Shown one piece after another: positions 6,173 to 8,799 of a stretch of DNA of 8,799 bases. The stretch covers positions 1 to 8,799 of the forward strand of contig JAUWNF010000118.1 in assembly GCA_030612785.1 (NCBI GenBank), read 5' to 3'. This stretch comes from Phycisphaerales bacterium (GTDB lineage Bacteria > Planctomycetota > Phycisphaerae > UBA1845). The position numbers and the translations under genes are program-made. The notes under the pieces were generated by a model, which worked only from the letters and a program-made list of their open reading frames with translations, was not told where the DNA came from and ran no database searches. The stretch's first letter is position 1. Every line of letters begins with the position of its first letter.

Positions 6173-8275
6173 TCAAAGCAACACGCGGACGTCGGCGGCT
6201 TTGGCGCCGTGCGGGGAAGCGAAAACCGGATTGATGTCCAGTTCGCGGACTTCGGGATTGTCTACGAGCATTTGCGAGACGCGCTGGATGGTTTCCGCCA
6301 GCGCCGCGGTGTTCACGCCGGCCTGACCACGGGCTCCGCTCAGCAACGGATAAGTCTGCAACGATTCGATCATTTCCCGAGCCTCGCGGCCGGTCAGCGG
6401 TGTAATCGCAAAGCTCACGTCCTTCAGGACTTCGACGAAAATGCCACCCAGGCCGAACATGACCACGTGGCCGAGACCTTCTACCGCCTTGGCCCCCACA
6501 ATGACCTCGCGCCCTTCGTGCAACTGTTCCTGCACCAGAAACTTCGGCGACGCGTCGGCAAACCGGGCGGCCATTTGCCGGGCCTGCTCGCGCAGGGCTT
6601 CCCGGTCGGTGACGTCCAGGACCACGCCGCCGCTTTCAGTCTTGTGGACGACGCCCACGGCATCGACCTTGAGCGCCACCGGATAGCCGATCTCGTCGGC
6701 AGCGGTGAGGCACTCCTCGACGTTGCCGGCAAGTCGATATCCGGCAACGGGAATCCCGTAGCAACCCAGGAGGGCATATCCTTCATCAGCGGTTAATAAC
6801 TCCTGGCCTCCGTTGTTGCTAGAATCCCTTCTGGTGATAGCTGCCTGGATGATGGAGCGGGCTCGCGCAACGTCCACGTCCGGGAACGAAACCGGGGACT
6901 CGATCGGTCGCTTTAAGAGAGCGGCGTAGCGCCCCATTGCTGCCAGCACTTTGGCACTTGTCTCGGGCATATCGTAGGTTGGCACACCGCCATCGCGGAT
7001 GACCTTGAGCGTCTCGGCCCAACCCTTCTTCTCGGTCATGACGGTGGCGACGATCGGTTTGCGCGACCGCCGGTTGGCCTCGGCGATCTCACGGGCGACC
7101 CCCAACGTATCCACAAAGAACGGCGTGACGAAGTTCAGGAACACCGCATCGATACCATCGTCGTCCAACAGGGCATTGATGGCCGCGGCGAAGTGTTCGG
7201 GACCGGCGGTGGCCAACACGTCCCCGGGATTGTTGATCGACGCCTCGGGCAAAAGCCTATCTCGCAAAAGCGCCTCGGTGGGCTTGGACAGCGGCGGCAT
7301 GACCATGCCGCTCTCGATCAACTCGTCGGTGGCAATTATGGCCGGTCCGCCCGTATTGGCGAGCATGCCCACGCGATTGCCCGCCGGGACCGGCTGGGAG
7401 GCGAAGCCAATGGCCGACTGGCACAGTTCCTCGAGGTTGCGGAAGGAAACGACGCCCGCCTTCTCGAAGATGAGTTCGATGGCCGTGTCCTGTTTCACCA
7501 GTCCCCCGGTATGTGAGGAGACGGCCTTGGCCCCTTCGGCGGTCCGCCCCACCTTCATAGCCAGGATGGGCTTGCGGCGGGCGACCTGGGTTGCCGCCTC
7601 CAGGAATGCTCGGGGGTCTGGCAGGCTCTCGAGGTGCACGACGATGACCTTGGTCTGCTCGTCTTGGCCGTAGTGCTGGATGATCTCGGGGATGGACACG
7701 TCACAGGCGTTTCCGTTGCTGGCATACTGCCGCACCCCGACACCGAGCTCTGTAATCCGTTGGTGGATCACCTCGCCGACCCCGCCGCTCTGGGCGACGA
7801 TCGAGATGTGCCCGGGCGTCGGCCGGGTGAACGTGAAGTTGCAGTATGCCCGCACGGCCGGATCGCTGTTGATGATCCCCTGGCAGTTGGGGCCGAACAC
7901 GCGGACGCCCGTCTTCCGGGCAATCGCGACGAGTTGATCTTCCAGTGCCGCGCCTTGCTCGCCGAGCTCGCGGAAGCCGGCGGTATTGACGATCACCGCC
8001 TTGACGCCTTTCTTAGCGCAGTCCTCGACGCAGGCCGGCACGAGTGTGTTCTTGATAACGATGTGGGCAACGTCCACCGGCTCGGGTGTGTCACGGATCG
8101 ACGGGTAGGCCTTCAGCCCGCGAATCTCTCCGCCCTTCGGGTTTACCGGGTAGATCGGTCCCGTGTAGCCGAAGTCCAGCAGGTTCTCGATGATGCGGTA
8201 GCCGATGGTCAACTCGCGATTGGAAGCCCCCACCACCGCCACCGCCCGCGGCGAAAACAGTGCGTCGAGTCTCAT
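6173..8275 (-). CDS. ADP-forming acyl-CoA synthetase (acetate-CoA ligase type), fused alpha-beta
   Basis: This 700-residue cytoplasmic enzyme interconverts acyl-CoA + ADP + phosphate and acid + CoA + ATP; acetate is the usual substrate. Domain order: CoA-binding Rossmann domain (about 5-100, with SPRAVAVVGAS and YPVNPKGG), succinyl-CoA-ligase-like domains (about 150-290 and 300-455), and C-terminal ATP-grasp domain (about 490-700). The phospho-histidine is H255 in SSHTGGL, with the supporting glutamate probably E216 (HLESLPD). H544 in VVHKTESGGV matches the second histidine of the ATP-grasp part. FGLGGIFVEVLKD and ELDINPV complete the nucleotide/Mg site. Length equals the usual fused form. 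There is no GNAT domain, so it is not a Pat-type protein acetyltransferase. ATG 8275 starts at MRLDALFSPRAVAVVG and has AGGAG 8 bases upstream; the in-frame ATG at 8434 would translate REP DNA and is rejected. It is the only intact - strand gene, convergent with the operon to its left. Key residues intact; substrate not determinable. Confidence 0.94.
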   Translation of the reverse strand: MRLDALFSPRAVAVVGASNRELTIGYRIIENLLDFGYTGPIYPVNPKGGEIRGLKAYPSIRDTPEPVDVAHIVIKNTLVPACVEDCAKKGVKAVIVNTAGFRELGEQGAALEDQLVAIARKTGVRVFGPNCQGIINSDPAVRAYCNFTFTRPTPGHISIVAQSGGVGEVIHQRITELGVGVRQYASNGNACDVSIPEIIQHYGQDEQTKVIVVHLESLPDPRAFLEAATQVARRKPILAMKVGRTAEGAKAVSSHTGGLVKQDTAIELIFEKAGVVSFRNLEELCQSAIGFASQPVPAGNRVGMLANTGGPAIIATDELIESGMVMPPLSKPTEALLRDRLLPEASINNPGDVLATAGPEHFAAAINALLDDDGIDAVFLNFVTPFFVDTLGVAREIAEANRRSRKPIVATVMTEKKGWAETLKVIRDGGVPTYDMPETSAKVLAAMGRYAALLKRPIESPVSFPDVDVARARSIIQAAITRRDSSNNGGQELLTADEGYALLGCYGIPVAGYRLAGNVEECLTAADEIGYPVALKVDAVGVVHKTESGGVVLDVTDREALREQARQMAARFADASPKFLVQEQLHEGREVIVGAKAVEGLGHVVMFGLGGIFVEVLKDVSFAITPLTGREAREMIESLQTYPLLSGARGQAGVNTAALAETIQRVSQMLVDNPEVRELDINPVFASPHGAKAADVRVLL

Positions 8276-8283
8276 CGTGCGAT

Positions 8284-8288
8284 CTCCT
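8284..8288 (-). promoter_or_regulatory. Ribosome binding site deciding the acyl-CoA synthetase start
   Basis: On the - strand AGGAG lies 8 bases before ATG 8275, exactly where family similarity begins. The region from 8289 to 8372 holds no gene or clear promoter that I can see. Confidence 0.85.
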
Positions 8289-8372
8289 GGTTGTGTCGCT
8301 CTCCCTTGCGCAGATCCACGTGCCGCGAAGCTTGCGACAGCCGCTTTGTCCCGAACGGAACTGCGGTTTCCT

Positions 8373-8455
8373 GTCCCGGAGGGACTTTCGATAATAGCCC
8401 AGCGATTCATCGCTGGGAGAAGGAGAAGCGACACGTCCCATAGTCCCGTAGGGAC
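8373..8455. repeat. REP-type palindrome cluster at the 3' side of the RAYT remnant
   Basis: Three palindromes stand in line: GTCCC-GGA-GGGAC (8373-8385), CCCAGCGA-TTCA-TCGCTGGG (8398-8417, perfect 8-bp stem) and GTCCC-GTA-GGGAC (8443-8455). The outer two are variants of one motif. The order short, long, short, right next to the end of a RAYT gene, is the arrangement expected of REP sequences processed by such transposases. The cluster lies upstream of the acyl-CoA synthetase gene, so it may also sit in that gene's leader or promoter region. Confidence 0.8.
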
Positions 8456-8464
8456 GGTTGAATG

Positions 8465-8660
8465 CTACCCTAGAACGTACCGCGCGTCATACTCCATACT
8501 GTGCTTTTTGAGGAAGGCGATGAACTCCTCTTCAAAGCTACTCGCACGGTGATGTTCTTCCTGTGCATTGATATAGGCAATCGTATCGTTTACGCCAGCT
8601 ACGCCGATGCTGAATGCGCCGTATCCTTCCTGCCAGGCAACTCGAATAGGAATGGCCCAT
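8465..8660 (-). pseudogene. RAYT (IS200-like, Y1 transposase) remnant with internal deletion
   Basis: On the - strand, codons from 8635 to the TAG at 8465-8467 give 56 residues beginning WQEGYGAFSIG and ending EYDARYVLG. This is the C-terminal end of REP-associated tyrosine transposases (Y1_Tnp family). It keeps YINAQ, the YxxxQ motif with the catalytic tyrosine (codon 8573-8575). The HUH motif and all the middle of the protein are missing. An ATG at 8660, preceded by GAGGAG, starts MGHSYSS, a typical RAYT N-terminus, but it is in another frame and runs out after 38 codons. The simplest reading is that both ends of the gene survive, joined near 8636-8643 by a frame-breaking deletion. The C-terminal frame is open only back to a TGA at 8675-8677 and has no start codon. 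REP palindromes lie on both sides. The product cannot be an active transposase. Confidence 0.85.
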
Positions 8661-8686
8661 GAGCGCTCATCTCCTCAATTTCATTC

Positions 8687-8738
8687 GTCCCTACGGGACT
8701 CAGATTATTAGCCGACACCGCGTTCCCAGCGATGACGG
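8687..8738. repeat. REP-type palindromes at the 5' side of the RAYT remnant
   Basis: GTCCC-TAC-GGGAC at 8687-8699 is the reverse complement of the palindrome at 8443-8455. It is followed by CAGATTATTAG and then CCCAGCGATGACGGGG (8725-8740), which resembles the left half of the CCCAGCGA hairpin at 8398-8417 but has lost the matching right arm. Together with 8373-8455 it frames the transposase remnant. Confidence 0.7.
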
Positions 8739-8799
8739 GGTTGTCGGTTTAGCCATTCGTGACGGTCCCCAATGTAGCGTCACCCCTTGTGGGTGACGA
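8725..8799. repeat. Dispersed repeat, copy 2, cut by the window edge
   Basis: This is the ungapped partner of 6031-6105; 8768-8799 is identical to 6074-6105 over 32 bases. The right arm of the palindrome, if present, lies beyond the window. The copy begins where the REP-like CCCAGCGAT sequence begins, so the two repeat types abut or overlap. No gene is visible in this stretch. Confidence 0.85.

Noticed and set aside
6173..8275. Reading the - strand enzyme as a Pat-type protein acetyltransferase
   Set aside because: The length is filled by the CoA-binding, ligase and ATP-grasp parts, with no GNAT domain, and the catalytic H255 is present.
8294..8339. TGTCGC / GCGACA inverted pair upstream of the acyl-CoA synthetase
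   Set aside because: Only 6 bp with a 34-base loop, which is expected by chance.
8276..8434. N-terminal extension of the acyl-CoA synthetase from ATG 8434
   Set aside because: It translates REP palindromes, lacks family similarity, and ATG 8275 has AGGAG at ideal spacing.
7634..8443. + strand open frame of 269 codons opposite the acyl-CoA synthetase
   Set aside because: It is antisense to a fully conserved enzyme and ends in the REP region; no domain is recognisable.

Overview
The window is GC-rich, gene-dense bacterial DNA. The mix of a large secreted protein of unknown family, dispersed palindromic repeats and a REP-associated tyrosine transposase (RAYT) remnant suggests a Planctomycetota-like genome. 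That assignment is an inference from style and gene content; there is no rRNA or marker gene to settle it.

Layout. (1) Positions 1-1561, + strand: the 3' end of an oligopeptide/dipeptide ABC transporter ATPase gene (OppD/DppD type), followed one base later by a complete partner ATPase gene (OppF/DppF type). This is the tail of a peptide-import operon whose permease and binding-protein genes would lie to the left. (2) Positions 1562-1774: a non-coding spacer with a 109-bp palindromic element and a terminator- or attenuator-like hairpin just before a good ribosome binding site. (3) Positions 1775-6014, + strand: four genes with gaps of 7, 23 and 67 bp, probably one operon. They encode a secreted protein of unknown function, a Memo/AmrB-family metalloprotein, a ROK-family sugar kinase and a gamma-carbonic-anhydrase-like left-handed beta-helix protein. 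(4) Positions 6015-6172: a convergent spacer holding a strong palindrome. (5) Positions 6173-8275, - strand: a complete 700-residue ADP-forming acyl-CoA synthetase (acetate-CoA ligase type, alpha and beta parts fused). (6) Positions 8276-8799: no intact gene. This stretch holds REP-type palindromes around a RAYT gene that has lost its middle, and then a second copy of the repeat found at 6031-6105, cut by the window edge.

How it works together. The metabolic genes are individually ordinary: peptide uptake, sugar phosphorylation, and acyl-CoA/ATP interconversion that can make ATP from acyl-CoA or activate acetate. I cannot link the four-gene cluster to one pathway; the Memo-type gene lacks the AmmeA and radical-SAM partners that often accompany it. 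The most notable material is non-coding: at least three unrelated palindromic repeat families and a heptanucleotide repeat inside the oppF-like 5' coding end, all within 8.8 kb. I do not see a convincing new defence or biosynthetic system.
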